In this document: positions 1 to 6,980 of the stretch, one piece after another
Numbering within the stretch: the stretch's first letter is position 1
How the letters are laid out: every line of letters starts with the position of its first letter
The notes under the pieces: generated by a model
Database searches by the model: none
Told to the model about the DNA's origin: nothing
Seen by the model: only the letters and a program-made list of their open reading frames with translations
Position numbers and translations under genes: made by a program
Assembly: GCA_900549915.1 (NCBI GenBank)
Contig: URQF01000023.1
Span: 1-16,504 of the forward strand
Direction: 5' to 3'
DNA: 16,504 bases
Source of the DNA: an uncultured Mollicutes bacterium
Lineage (GTDB): Bacteria > Bacillota_I > Bacilli_A > RFN20 > CAG-288

Positions 1-76
1 CGCTTTGGTTTTGACGCCATAAGAACTTCGCAACTTCAAACTGATTGTCAAAAACAAAGCAACGGGAACGTCTCAT
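1..76 (-). CDS. Possible partial ORF running off the left edge
   Basis: An ATG at 76 opens a frame of 25 codons that stays open to the window edge; it begins MRRSRCFVFD. I do not recognise the protein. By gene order (rimP-nusA-ylxR-L7Ae) infB is expected here, but no IF-2 motif is visible in this short piece. There is no Shine-Dalgarno sequence. A TATAAT box ends seven bases before the ATG, which would suit a leaderless mRNA. A competing ATG at 20 in another frame reads MASKPK, lysine-rich as some IF-2 N termini are. Which of the two is real, if either, cannot be decided from this window. Confidence 0.28.
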   Translation of the reverse strand, partial: MRRSRCFVFDNQFEVAKFLWRQNQS

Positions 77-83
77 GTGGTGT

Positions 84-89
84 ATTATA
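84..89 (-). promoter_or_regulatory. Possible -10 box TATAAT ahead of the left-edge ORF
   Basis: A perfect TATAAT on the minus strand lies between the L7Ae gene stop and the ATG at 76. No convincing -35 is present; the upstream bases are A-rich. If active, transcription would begin at or next to the ATG. Confidence 0.3.
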
Positions 90-119
90 TACAGCCCTCA
101 TTCTCTTTTTTTATTGTTT

Positions 120-473
120 CTATTTTTCTTCGACATGCTTATCCTCCTCGTTTTCTTCCTCTTTAATTGTCTCAAGGATCGCTTTGGCTAAGTGCGGATC
201 GGAAATACCGATAGCACTGACCTTCTCATATCCCGCAATCAGGTTCAGGGGAAGATTTCCCTGATAGCGGATAAAGAATAAGTCTTCATTTTCCTTGAAA
301 TGATTCTTCCTCTTCTCTTCGTTTTTCTCTAGGCAGGTCGGAGTGAAAACAACAAGTCGGATTCGTCCTCGTGTCAGCCTTTCTTCAAGCTTCCTGCCAA
401 CATAAAGCGCACGCTTTTTCTGGGCAAAGCCGATGTAGGCTTTCAAACGATTTACTTCTTGTTCGTTTTCCAT
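120..473 (-). CDS. L7Ae-family RNA-binding protein (YlxQ-like)
   Basis: This small basic protein of 117 residues resembles the YlxQ/L7Ae group, which binds kink-turn RNA and is usually encoded between ylxR and infB in Bacilli. The core runs from about residue 12 (IGFAQKKRALYVG) to residue 100 (IGISDPHLAKAIL). The tail is Glu/Lys-rich and probably disordered. The ATG at 473 lies inside ylxR, overlapping it by 22 bases in another frame. It is preceded by a strong Shine-Dalgarno AGGAGGT six bases upstream, so it can initiate on its own. AGG codons occur at GRKLEERL and KRKN, positions that are not conserved arginines. Identification rests on gene order plus a weak family likeness. Confidence 0.75.
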   Translation of the reverse strand: MENEQEVNRLKAYIGFAQKKRALYVGRKLEERLTRGRIRLVVFTPTCLEKNEEKRKNHFKENEDLFFIRYQGNLPLNLIAGYEKVSAIGISDPHLAKAILETIKEEENEEDKHVEEK

Positions 474-712
474 TCTATGACCTCCTCATAGAGTTTATCA
501 AAATCCGTTTCCGGTGCATTACGCACCAGTCTCTTCTTCAGCCTATCCTTATTGTTTAAGGCAGTAGGACAGAGATAGATGCCTCTGCCAGGCTCGAGAT
601 GATTTCCAGGCAGGGCAGTTTTGTTCTTGATGACAATGCGGAAGAGGTCTGACCGGGGAAGAATCTTCCCGGTCAGAACATCTTTCCGGAATACCGGATA
701 GTCTTTCTTCAT
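452..712 (-). CDS. ylxR: YlxR-family (DUF448) RNA-binding protein
   Basis: Eighty-six residues, the usual size of YlxR, a small RNA-binding protein of the nusA-infB operon; recent work in Bacillus links YlxR to RNase P. The family signature RKDVLTG sits at residues 9-15 and the GRGIYLC motif at 42-48. The conserved arginines use CGG (residues 9 and 20), CGC (25) and AGA (43), never AGG; the single AGG (residue 57) is at a variable position. The start at 712 follows the nusA stop after only three bases. No Shine-Dalgarno is visible upstream, so translation probably depends on ribosomes finishing nusA. The 3' end overlaps the next gene by 22 bases. Confidence 0.88.
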   Translation of the reverse strand: MKKDYPVFRKDVLTGKILPRSDLFRIVIKNKTALPGNHLEPGRGIYLCPTALNNKDRLKKRLVRNAPETDFDKLYEEVIEWKTNKK

Positions 713-715
713 GGA

Positions 716-2665
716 TTACTTGTTGTCGTCGTAGTATTTGTCGGAATCGTACTGTTCGGCGACATCCTCGTCATAATCAGAATCACTGTATTCGTTTTCA
801 GCACTCTGCGGATCGAGATCCCTGTTTTCAAGTTCCTCATCCGTGTAGATAGCCATACCTTTGACAGAAGGAGCAGCTTTCTCCTCTTTCTTCTTTTCAT
901 CTGCCTCTTCCTTCTTCTTATAATCGTTGTAACGCTTATAAGACTTGGTTTCCGCTGGACCCTTCTTCTTTTCCATAGCCTGCTCAAGGGCTTCCAGAGA
1001 AATTTTTGGCTTGTTTTTGATTTCAACATGGACAACTTCTTCCTCTTTCGGCTCTGGTTTGACTTCTTCTTTTACCGGTTCGGATTCGACAAGTTTCGTT
1101 TCTTCCTTGACTTCCTCTTTCGGCTGTTCGACAGCAGTTGCTTCTTTGACTTCTTCCTGTTTAACCGGCTCTTCTTCTTTCTTAGCTTCGACCGGTTTTT
1201 CACCATTGACGACAACTTCATTCTGTTCAGGCTTTAAGCCGATTTCTTCATCAGAAAGGCCTTCTTCCTCAACAACCGGCTCAGCAGTCGGAAGCGGATT
1301 AGAGAGAACAGCATCCGGGAATTCCTTCTTGATAGCATCATTGATTTCCGGAATCATCCTATACTTTAAGCCTTGTTTGATGGCTTCGTCTGCCTGGAGA
1401 ACAGAAATCGAGCATTTCGTAATCTTAGAGGCAAGACGGACATTGGAGCCGTTCTTACCAATAGCAACACCTTGGTTGCCGTTCCTGACAACAACCGTGA
1501 TCTTCGGGAAGACATAGCCACGATCATTTTCGATTTCTTCATAGTGAACATTCGAATCGAAGAAATCATCCGGACAGGTCCTACCGATGACAGTGGCCGG
1601 TTTCCTAGCTTCGATAATCTGTAAGGCCTTGTTTTCTTTCCAACGCTGGATATCGATCTTTTCACCATGTAATTCCGTGGAGATAGCGCGGGTACGGGAA
1701 TTTTCAGGACCGATGCAGGCTCCGACAGGATCAATGTTCGGATTTGCACTATCCACTAAAATCTTGGTGCGCCTTCCAGCTTCACGAGCAATCGATTTAA
1801 TAACAACTTCGCCACTGGCAAGCTCTGGCACTTCACGGGCCCTAAGCTTTTCGACAAAGCGGTCCGTTGTACGGGTGATGACAAGAGACGGCGGATTGGA
1901 TTTGTCAGAAACGTCGCTCAGTAAGACACAGACGCGGTCACCTTTGCTGTAAACATCACCAGGGAGCCTGTTGCGTCCTTTGCCGGAATTACGAAGAGTT
2001 CCGTTTGCTTTTCCAAAGCTGACTTCGCAAACACGCTGTTCGCCACGGCGATCATATCCTAAAGAGTTGCTGCTTGTTTCTTCGGAAATGACGGTACCAT
2101 AGATAAGTCCTCCGATTTGGTCTTTGTAAACAGATAATATGGCCTGACGGGAAGAATCTTTCAAATGAGAAAGATAAAGCTGTTTGACACGGCGGACATA
2201 AGCTTTATCAAGCTTCGTGGTATCAAAAGGAATCTCGACAATATCGCCGATTTTGACACCTTTCTTGTATTCTTGAGCGTCTTCTAAGGAAATCTGATAA
2301 GCGTCATCGACGATATCATCTTCGTTCGTGACGACTTTTACATCAAAAATTTTGAACTTGGAGAAGGTGTCATTGAAGACAACATGGCACTTGATGAGCT
2401 CTTTATCCGGATCTTCGCTGTCCTTATCCTTGAATAATCCCGGATAAGACCATTCCAGATAAGCCTGTTCCCTAGACCTAGTGAGAATGTTGGTGATGTC
2501 ATCCTGAGTTAACCTGCTGTCTTTTGCACTAGAAGCTAAGTTCGTCGAAAAATTGACGGCATCGACTTTTCCAGTGATGACCTGGGCAGTCTGTTTGCGA
2601 CGGCGCTTCTTCGGGCTTTCTTCTTCGTCCCTTCCCATAACTGTATTGACTGAATCTTCGAGCAT
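716..2665 (-). CDS. nusA: Transcription termination/antitermination factor NusA with long acidic tail
   Basis: NusA binds RNA polymerase and nascent RNA and modulates pausing and termination. The order is the usual one: N-terminal domain (about residues 35-175), S1 domain (about 185-270), KH1 and KH2 (about 280-445). KH1 carries GPEN at 319-322 in place of a regular GxxG loop; KH2 keeps GKNG at 403-406. Firmicute NusA is normally near 370 residues. This one has about 195 extra residues, rich in Glu, Lys, Val and Pro, ending in an acidic Asp/Tyr tail. AGG aligns with hydrophobic positions, for example ILT-x-S-x-EQAYLEW in the N-terminal domain, while conserved arginines such as ITRTTDR and NSRTRAI use CGT and CGC. 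The ATG at 2665 has AGGAGG eight bases upstream; rimP ends 31 bases before it. Confidence 0.96.
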   Translation of the reverse strand: MLEDSVNTVMGRDEEESPKKRRRKQTAQVITGKVDAVNFSTNLASSAKDSRLTQDDITNILTRSREQAYLEWSYPGLFKDKDSEDPDKELIKCHVVFNDTFSKFKIFDVKVVTNEDDIVDDAYQISLEDAQEYKKGVKIGDIVEIPFDTTKLDKAYVRRVKQLYLSHLKDSSRQAILSVYKDQIGGLIYGTVISEETSSNSLGYDRRGEQRVCEVSFGKANGTLRNSGKGRNRLPGDVYSKGDRVCVLLSDVSDKSNPPSLVITRTTDRFVEKLRAREVPELASGEVVIKSIAREAGRRTKILVDSANPNIDPVGACIGPENSRTRAISTELHGEKIDIQRWKENKALQIIEARKPATVIGRTCPDDFFDSNVHYEEIENDRGYVFPKITVVVRNGNQGVAIGKNGSNVRLASKITKCSISVLQADEAIKQGLKYRMIPEINDAIKKEFPDAVLSNPLPTAEPVVEEEGLSDEEIGLKPEQNEVVVNGEKPVEAKKEEEPVKQEEVKEATAVEQPKEEVKEETKLVESEPVKEEVKPEPKEEEVVHVEIKNKPKISLEALEQAMEKKKGPAETKSYKRYNDYKKKEEADEKKKEEKAAPSVKGMAIYTDEELENRDLDPQSAENEYSDSDYDEDVAEQYDSDKYYDDNK

Positions 2666-2696
2666 AATTCTAACCTCCTATGTGTCTATATACTCG

Positions 2697-3158
2697 TTAG
2701 GCTTTGTAGCCCCTATGTATCGTATCGATGTCTTCTTCGCCGAGAATCCTCTTTTTCTTGGCACCTTTTAAGAAATAGAAGAAATAGGCTTTTCCATCTT
2801 TGACGGAATCGAGTTTCCTTGAATGAAGGCTTCCATCCTTTTTCAGCTTTACATCCAGATAATGACCGATGAACTTCTCCAAGTCATGGAATGGAATTTC
2901 CCGTAGACTTCCTCCGGAGGAAATATCAAGCCTATAGGATTCGTCCCTGCCTTCAATCGTGTCAAGCAAAGGATTCACTTTGTCCGTATAATCTTCGATT
3001 TCCTTCCTTGTGATAGCATAGTCGTGATCGATGTAGACTTCTAAAGTCGGCCCCATTTCGCCACTCGATTTGAAGCAGGTCTTAACTAAGGTAAGTCCCC
3101 TTTCATCGCACGCTTTTCCTAGAACGGAATTGACTTTGTCCCTGATGGATTGGTCCAT
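2697..3158 (-). CDS. rimP: Ribosome maturation factor RimP
   Basis: RimP assists maturation of the 30S subunit, and the rimP-nusA pairing is conserved across bacteria. Length (153 residues) is normal. The core motif reads Y-x-LDISSGGSLRE at 75-87, matching the family's Y-x-LEVSSPGxxRPL; the usual Pro is Gly here. AGG encodes x at residue 76, a common Met/Phe/Thr site. The conserved Arg at residue 86 is CGG. AGG also falls at residue 51, where homologues often have Leu. The ATG at 3158 has AAGGAGG a few bases upstream. It is the first gene of the leftward operon. Confidence 0.93.
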   Translation of the reverse strand: MDQSIRDKVNSVLGKACDERGLTLVKTCFKSSGEMGPTLEVYIDHDYAITRKEIEDYTDKVNPLLDTIEGRDESYRLDISSGGSLREIPFHDLEKFIGHYLDVKLKKDGSLHSRKLDSVKDGKAYFFYFLKGAKKKRILGEEDIDTIHRGYKA

Positions 3159-3179
3159 TTTGCCTCCTTTTTACAAAGA

Positions 3180-3207
3180 AAGAGTGGACCCTTACGGGCC
3201 CACTCTT
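3180..3207 (-). promoter_or_regulatory. rimP-nusA leader hairpin, candidate attenuator
   Basis: Read on the minus strand, twelve-base arms (AAGAGTGGGCCC and GGGTCCACTCTT) enclose a GTAA loop, which fits the GNRA class. The one non-Watson-Crick pair is a U-G wobble on the minus strand but an A-C mismatch on the plus strand, so the structure is built for the leftward transcript. It is followed by a broken U tract (TTTCTTTG) and then the rimP ribosome site. A GC-rich stem with an interrupted U tract is the shape of a NusA-stimulated terminator. Confidence 0.6.
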
Positions 3208-3228
3208 AACATTTGTGTTTAAGAATGG

Positions 3229-3247
3229 AAAAGGCTTTTCGCCTCTT
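3229..3247 (-). promoter_or_regulatory. Small hairpin at the 5' end of the rimP leader
   Basis: On the minus strand AAGAGGC pairs with GCCTTTT (one G-U pair) across a GAAAA loop. It lies within a few bases of the predicted transcription start and may protect the 5' end or belong to the leader fold. Confidence 0.35.
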
Positions 3248-3256
3248 ACGATAAAA

Positions 3257-3285
3257 AGTCTACACGCTTTTCACACTGGTGTCAA
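3257..3285 (-). promoter_or_regulatory. Promoter of the rimP-nusA operon
   Basis: A perfect -35 TTGACA (3280-3285) and a -10 TAGACT (3257-3262) are separated by exactly 17 bases on the minus strand. The predicted start near 3250 gives a leader of about 90 bases that includes both hairpins. Confidence 0.7.
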
Positions 3286-3362
3286 TGGGTTTTAATGCTT
3301 TTAACCTATTTATAAAGAGTAATATGAATTCGTTTTTTTACAGAAAAGATAATATAGAGAAG

Positions 3363-3368
3363 TATAAT
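3363..3368 (+). promoter_or_regulatory. Possible -10 box of the exporter operon
   Basis: A perfect TATAAT. The best -35-like hexamer, TTTACA at 3337-3342, is 20 bases away, which is too far. A second box, GATAAT at 3348-3353, is nearby. The promoter is therefore only tentatively placed. Confidence 0.35.
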
Positions 3369-3377
3369 CATAAAGCT

Positions 3378-3398
3378 ATGAAACGGGAGGGCTTATGA
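3378..3398 (+). CDS. Possible six-codon upstream ORF coupled to the exporter gene
   Basis: ATG AAA CGG GAG GGC TTA TGA encodes MKREGL. Its stop overlaps the start codon of the exporter gene in an ATGA arrangement (3395-3398). The TATAAT at 3363-3368 would start transcription almost at its ATG. The Shine-Dalgarno GGGAGG of the exporter lies inside it. It may be chance, or a leader peptide that couples translation. Confidence 0.25.
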   Translation: MKREGL

Positions 3399-5212
3399 TC
3401 AACAAAGTCAGTGATGTCTATAAAAAACATATTCCCGCGTTTGTCTTTGGCCCAAGGCTAAAGAGGGTTGAGGCGATTTTCGACCTCAGGATTCCTCTTA
3501 TCAGGAAGGCTGTCATCGATCTTTCCTTTGGAACAAGCAGAGATGCTGTGACAAATGCGATTGGGAACTTTATTAAAAGGTTCGGTGTCTGGGTCAAAGG
3601 GAACGAAAGGGTCAATTATGCCATCATTGGCGGGACCCTTATTCTTCTAAGGGGTGTCTTAGGTTTTCTTGTCACTAGGGTGACTCAGTATATTGCGGCA
3701 AAGACGGCTAGGGCTGTTGGCTGTGATGTCCGGGACTCTCTCTATAAGAAAATTCTTGCGTTAAGCAAGAAAGAACGGGAGAAATTATCTTCCTCTCGGT
3801 TATTAACCGTTCTCAATGCGGATTCTTATCAAGTCCAGCAAGGCGTATTGATCTTTATCCGATTGATTGTTCGTGCACCTTTTATTATCTTGGGTGCTTT
3901 GATCATCTCTTTGATTCTGAACTGGGAGATTGGATTGATTTTCGTCGCTATTGTTCCGCTGATTCTTTTTGTTATCTTCTTCTTAAGGAGCCGCTCTTCG
4001 AAGGAATACCTTTCCATCCAATCCAAACTCGATACTTTGTCTACAAACGCAAGCGAAACCATCGAAGGGGAAAAAGTTATCCGTGCCTTCCGCAAAGAAG
4101 ACTATGAAAACAAGCATTTTGAAGCAAATACAAAGGATTATGAAATGAACTCCATTAAGGTTTCCTTCCTCAATGGATTAATTAATCCTTTGACTTTTGC
4201 AATCATTGCTTTAGCAACAAGCTTTGTGATTCTCTTTGGTGCCCAACCGATTTTCTCTTCTAGGAGTGAACAGAAGACTGCTCTTGCTTCGACCATCATT
4301 ACCGAAGTTTCCTATTTGAGTCAGATCTTCGTAACTCTTGTCCAGCTGACGAATGTTGTCAGGATTCTTACAAAAGCCCAAGTCAGCCGGAAACGCTGTG
4401 ATGAAGTTCTCTCTATAAAGCCAAGGATTTACGAAAAGAAGAATGCAGTTGTAAAAGATGTGAAGAAAGGGGAAGAGATCCTCTCTTTCAAAGATGTATG
4501 CTTAGGCTACAAAGAAGGTGGAAACCTTGCTCTTTCCAATATTGATTTTACCCTTGACAAAGGTCAGTCCCTTGGTATTATCGGTGGCACCGGAAGTGGT
4601 AAATCCACTATTTTGAACCTTAGGGAGCGTTTCCTTGATGTAACTTCAGGTGAAGTAAGATACAAATCTGAGAATATCAAGGATTATTCTCTCAGCCATC
4701 TTCACGAAGAATTAGGACTTGTACCTCAGAAGGCTGTTCTTTTCAAGGGCACGATCCGGTCGAACAGGTTAAGGAGCAATCCTTTGGCTACCGATGAGGA
4801 AATCACCAATGCCTTAAAGGAAGCAAGGGCCTATGAATTTGTATCGAAGTACCCAGATTATCTTGACCATGAGGTCGAAGAAGGCGGAAAGAACTTCTCT
4901 GGTGGTCAAAGACAACGTCTTTGCATTGCAAGAGGTATTGTGAAACATCCGGAAGTTCTTATTCTTGATGATGCCACAAGTGCACTTGACTTGCTTACGG
5001 ATAAACAAGTCCGCAGGAACCTTTCTAAGTATGAGAATAGGACCAAAGTCCTTGTTTCTCAGCGTGTCTCAACGGTTATGGACTGCAATCTGATTCTTGT
5101 CTTGGAAGGTGGAAAACTAATTGGAAAAGGAACCCATGAAGAACTCTTGAAGAATTGTCCTATCTATTTAGAAACCTACTTGAGTCAGACCAAAAAGGAG
5201 GAAAGGAAATAA
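3395..5212 (+). CDS. ABC exporter half-transporter, degenerate-site subunit (BmrC/TM287-like)
   Basis: A fused membrane domain (six segments, about residues 20-340) and nucleotide-binding domain (about 365-595), 605 residues. Walker A GGTGSGKST is at 397-405, signature SGGQ at 502-505 and Walker B LILDD at 522-526. The catalytic Glu is replaced by Asp526 and the H-loop reads SQR, with Gln for His. This combination marks the weak-hydrolysis partner of heterodimeric exporters. AGG gives PLI-M-KAVID, NVV-M-ILTKAQVS and GTIRSN-M-L-M-SNP, where homologues have Met or Leu. The invariant GGQRQRL/IAR arginines use AGA and CGT. The start has GGGAGG four bases upstream. Its stop overlaps the next gene's start by one base. 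The substrate is unknown; drugs or lipids are typical. Confidence 0.93.
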   Translation: MINKVSDVYKKHIPAFVFGPRLKRVEAIFDLRIPLIRKAVIDLSFGTSRDAVTNAIGNFIKRFGVWVKGNERVNYAIIGGTLILLRGVLGFLVTRVTQYIAAKTARAVGCDVRDSLYKKILALSKKEREKLSSSRLLTVLNADSYQVQQGVLIFIRLIVRAPFIILGALIISLILNWEIGLIFVAIVPLILFVIFFLRSRSSKEYLSIQSKLDTLSTNASETIEGEKVIRAFRKEDYENKHFEANTKDYEMNSIKVSFLNGLINPLTFAIIALATSFVILFGAQPIFSSRSEQKTALASTIITEVSYLSQIFVTLVQLTNVVRILTKAQVSRKRCDEVLSIKPRIYEKKNAVVKDVKKGEEILSFKDVCLGYKEGGNLALSNIDFTLDKGQSLGIIGGTGSGKSTILNLRERFLDVTSGEVRYKSENIKDYSLSHLHEELGLVPQKAVLFKGTIRSNRLRSNPLATDEEITNALKEARAYEFVSKYPDYLDHEVEEGGKNFSGGQRQRLCIARGIVKHPEVLILDDATSALDLLTDKQVRRNLSKYENRTKVLVSQRVSTVMDCNLILVLEGGKLIGKGTHEELLKNCPIYLETYLSQTKKEERK

Positions 5213-6933
5213 TGGAAGACAAAAAACGTTTTCTTTCTTATCTTCTCCCGCAGAAGAAATCAATTTTCATCCTTTCTTTCTCTGTCCTTATTTTCCTTCT
5301 TGCCCGTCTTAGTCAACCTTATCTGGTTGGTAAAGCCCTTGATAGGGCGCTAGCTGATAACAAGACGATCTTCAGGGTACTGGTCATTACAACCCTTTGC
5401 TTATCCATTCTTGGTGCCGTATTTGATTTCTTCTTTGAGTACACAGTCGGTGTCAGGACGCAGAAAAGGATTATGGAAATGCGGAACGACGTCTATCATA
5501 AATTCAACAAAGTTCCGATTTCTGTCCTCTTCAAGCAGACAACAGGTGATTTGGTTCAGCTTGAAATTGGTGATGTCGAGAATGTTGCTACGGGCTTATT
5601 CTCTGTGTTTAAGTCTCTGATTGAAGGTGTTCTATCGATTATCCTTACGATTGTCTTAAGGTTCTGTGTCAACTGGATTCTAGCTTTAGCTGCTATCTTG
5701 TTATCTCCTTTATCTCTTTTTGTCAGCCGTTTTGTTGCAAAGTTCAGCCATGCGCATTTCAAGAAACAAGCGAAACTTCAGTCTGTCTTAAACGGAATCT
5801 CCTTGGAAGCTATCAATAACAGCGATGTCCTACAGTCAAGGAATTACCAGGAAACATCCTATGGAAAATTCAAGAAAGAAGATGATGTTTTAAAAGAAGA
5901 AGGAAAGACTGCCCTCTTCTCTGCTTCTTGGACGAATCCGACGACCCGTTTAGTCAATAATATTATCTACGCCATCATTGGCATCAGCGGTATTATCAGG
6001 ATTGGCTTCTCTGCCTCTTACCCCATTCTTTCCAGGTCTATTGGTAAGTTATCTTCGTTCTTAAGCTATACCAGCGAGTATACAAAGCCATTTAATGAAA
6101 TCAGTGGTGTTCTCGGCGAATATGAAGCAGCCAAATTCTCTTTTGCCCGAATCAATCGATTCCTTAACTATGAAGAGGATGTGGATAACGGAACAGAAGA
6201 AGTCAAAAATATCAGCGAAATCAAGTTCGACCATAGGTGGTTTAGTTATGAACCGGATCAAAAACTGATTGAGGACTTCAATGAAACCATCCATAAAGGA
6301 GAAAAGGTAGCAATTGTTGGTCCTACTGGTGCTGGAAAATCAACCTTGGTCAATGTGTTAAGGCGTTTCTATGATCCAGTGCAGGGTGCTGTTCTCTACA
6401 ACGGAGTCAAAGGAACTGACATCAAGAAATATTCTTTACGCTCGAACTTCGGCAGGGTTCTCCAGGAAACCTGGGTGTTCACGGGAACGATCAGGGAGAA
6501 TGTCCGTTATGCCAGACCAGATGCTACGGATGAAGAAGTCATGGATGCCTGTAAGCGAAGTCATGCCGATACTTTTATCCAGACCTTACCGGAAGGATAC
6601 AACACCAAGGTCTCCGCAAAGGAAGGCCTTAGCGATGGCGAACGTCAAAGGATCACCATCAGCCGTGTAAGGCTTCTTGAACCGGATATTGTTATCTTGG
6701 ATGAAGCGACAAGCAATGTGGATACCCGTACGGAAAAACTAATTACAGATGCCTTTGACCGCCTCTTAGATGGAAAGACCTCGATTGTTATTGCCCATCG
6801 TCTTTCCACCATCCGGGAAGCAAATCTGATTTTGGTTCTCAAAGACGGCCATATCATCGAATCGGGAAGCCACGATGCTTTAAGGGCTAAGCAAGGATTC
6901 TACTACCAAAGGTATTCTTCCCAATTCAAATAA
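5212..6933 (+). CDS. ABC exporter half-transporter, catalytic-site subunit (BmrD/TM288-like)
   Basis: Second subunit of the exporter, 573 residues from the ATG at 5212. A TTG at 5155 would add 19 residues inside the previous gene and is unlikely, because AAAGGAGG stands ahead of 5212. Walker A GPTGAGKST is at 370-378. The signature is LSDGE (473-477), deviating from LSGGQ. Walker B ILDE keeps catalytic Glu498 and the H-loop keeps His529. The ATP site pairing Glu498 with the first subunit's SGGQ is therefore competent and the other degenerate. AGG gives NVL-M-RFYDP (384), FG-M-VLQ (415) and SRV-M-LLEP (487), all classic Met positions, directly beside CGT or CGC arginines. One AGG (428, GTI-x-EN) falls where Arg is common. 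Confidence 0.94.
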   Translation: MEDKKRFLSYLLPQKKSIFILSFSVLIFLLARLSQPYLVGKALDRALADNKTIFRVLVITTLCLSILGAVFDFFFEYTVGVRTQKRIMEMRNDVYHKFNKVPISVLFKQTTGDLVQLEIGDVENVATGLFSVFKSLIEGVLSIILTIVLRFCVNWILALAAILLSPLSLFVSRFVAKFSHAHFKKQAKLQSVLNGISLEAINNSDVLQSRNYQETSYGKFKKEDDVLKEEGKTALFSASWTNPTTRLVNNIIYAIIGISGIIRIGFSASYPILSRSIGKLSSFLSYTSEYTKPFNEISGVLGEYEAAKFSFARINRFLNYEEDVDNGTEEVKNISEIKFDHRWFSYEPDQKLIEDFNETIHKGEKVAIVGPTGAGKSTLVNVLRRFYDPVQGAVLYNGVKGTDIKKYSLRSNFGRVLQETWVFTGTIRENVRYARPDATDEEVMDACKRSHADTFIQTLPEGYNTKVSAKEGLSDGERQRITISRVRLLEPDIVILDEATSNVDTRTEKLITDAFDRLLDGKTSIVIAHRLSTIREANLILVLKDGHIIESGSHDALRAKQGFYYQRYSSQFK

Positions 6934-6936
6934 AGA

Positions 6937-6962
6937 AAAATCGCCGAGAAATCGGCGATTTT
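6937..6962 (+). terminator. Bidirectional terminator between the exporter and tetR
   Basis: Eleven-base arms (AAAATCGCCGA and TCGGCGATTTT) close on a GAAA tetraloop. A T-rich run follows on both strands, so it can end the rightward exporter transcript and the leftward tetR transcript. Confidence 0.88.
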
Positions 6963-6980
6963 CTTTATCTTACGAAGGAA

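Noticed and set aside
945..1517. Open frame on the plus strand opposite nusA
   Set aside because: A Ser/Thr/Phe-rich mirror of the repetitive Glu/Lys-coding nusA tail, with no motif or ribosome site.
3180..3207. The leader hairpin as a rightward terminator or leader of the exporter
   Set aside because: It is far upstream of the exporter promoter region, and its one odd pair is an A-C mismatch on the plus strand but a U-G wobble on the minus strand.
5155..5211. TTG start adding 19 residues to the second exporter subunit
   Set aside because: It lies inside the upstream gene without its own ribosome site, whereas the ATG at 5212 has AAAGGAGG and a normal coupling overlap.
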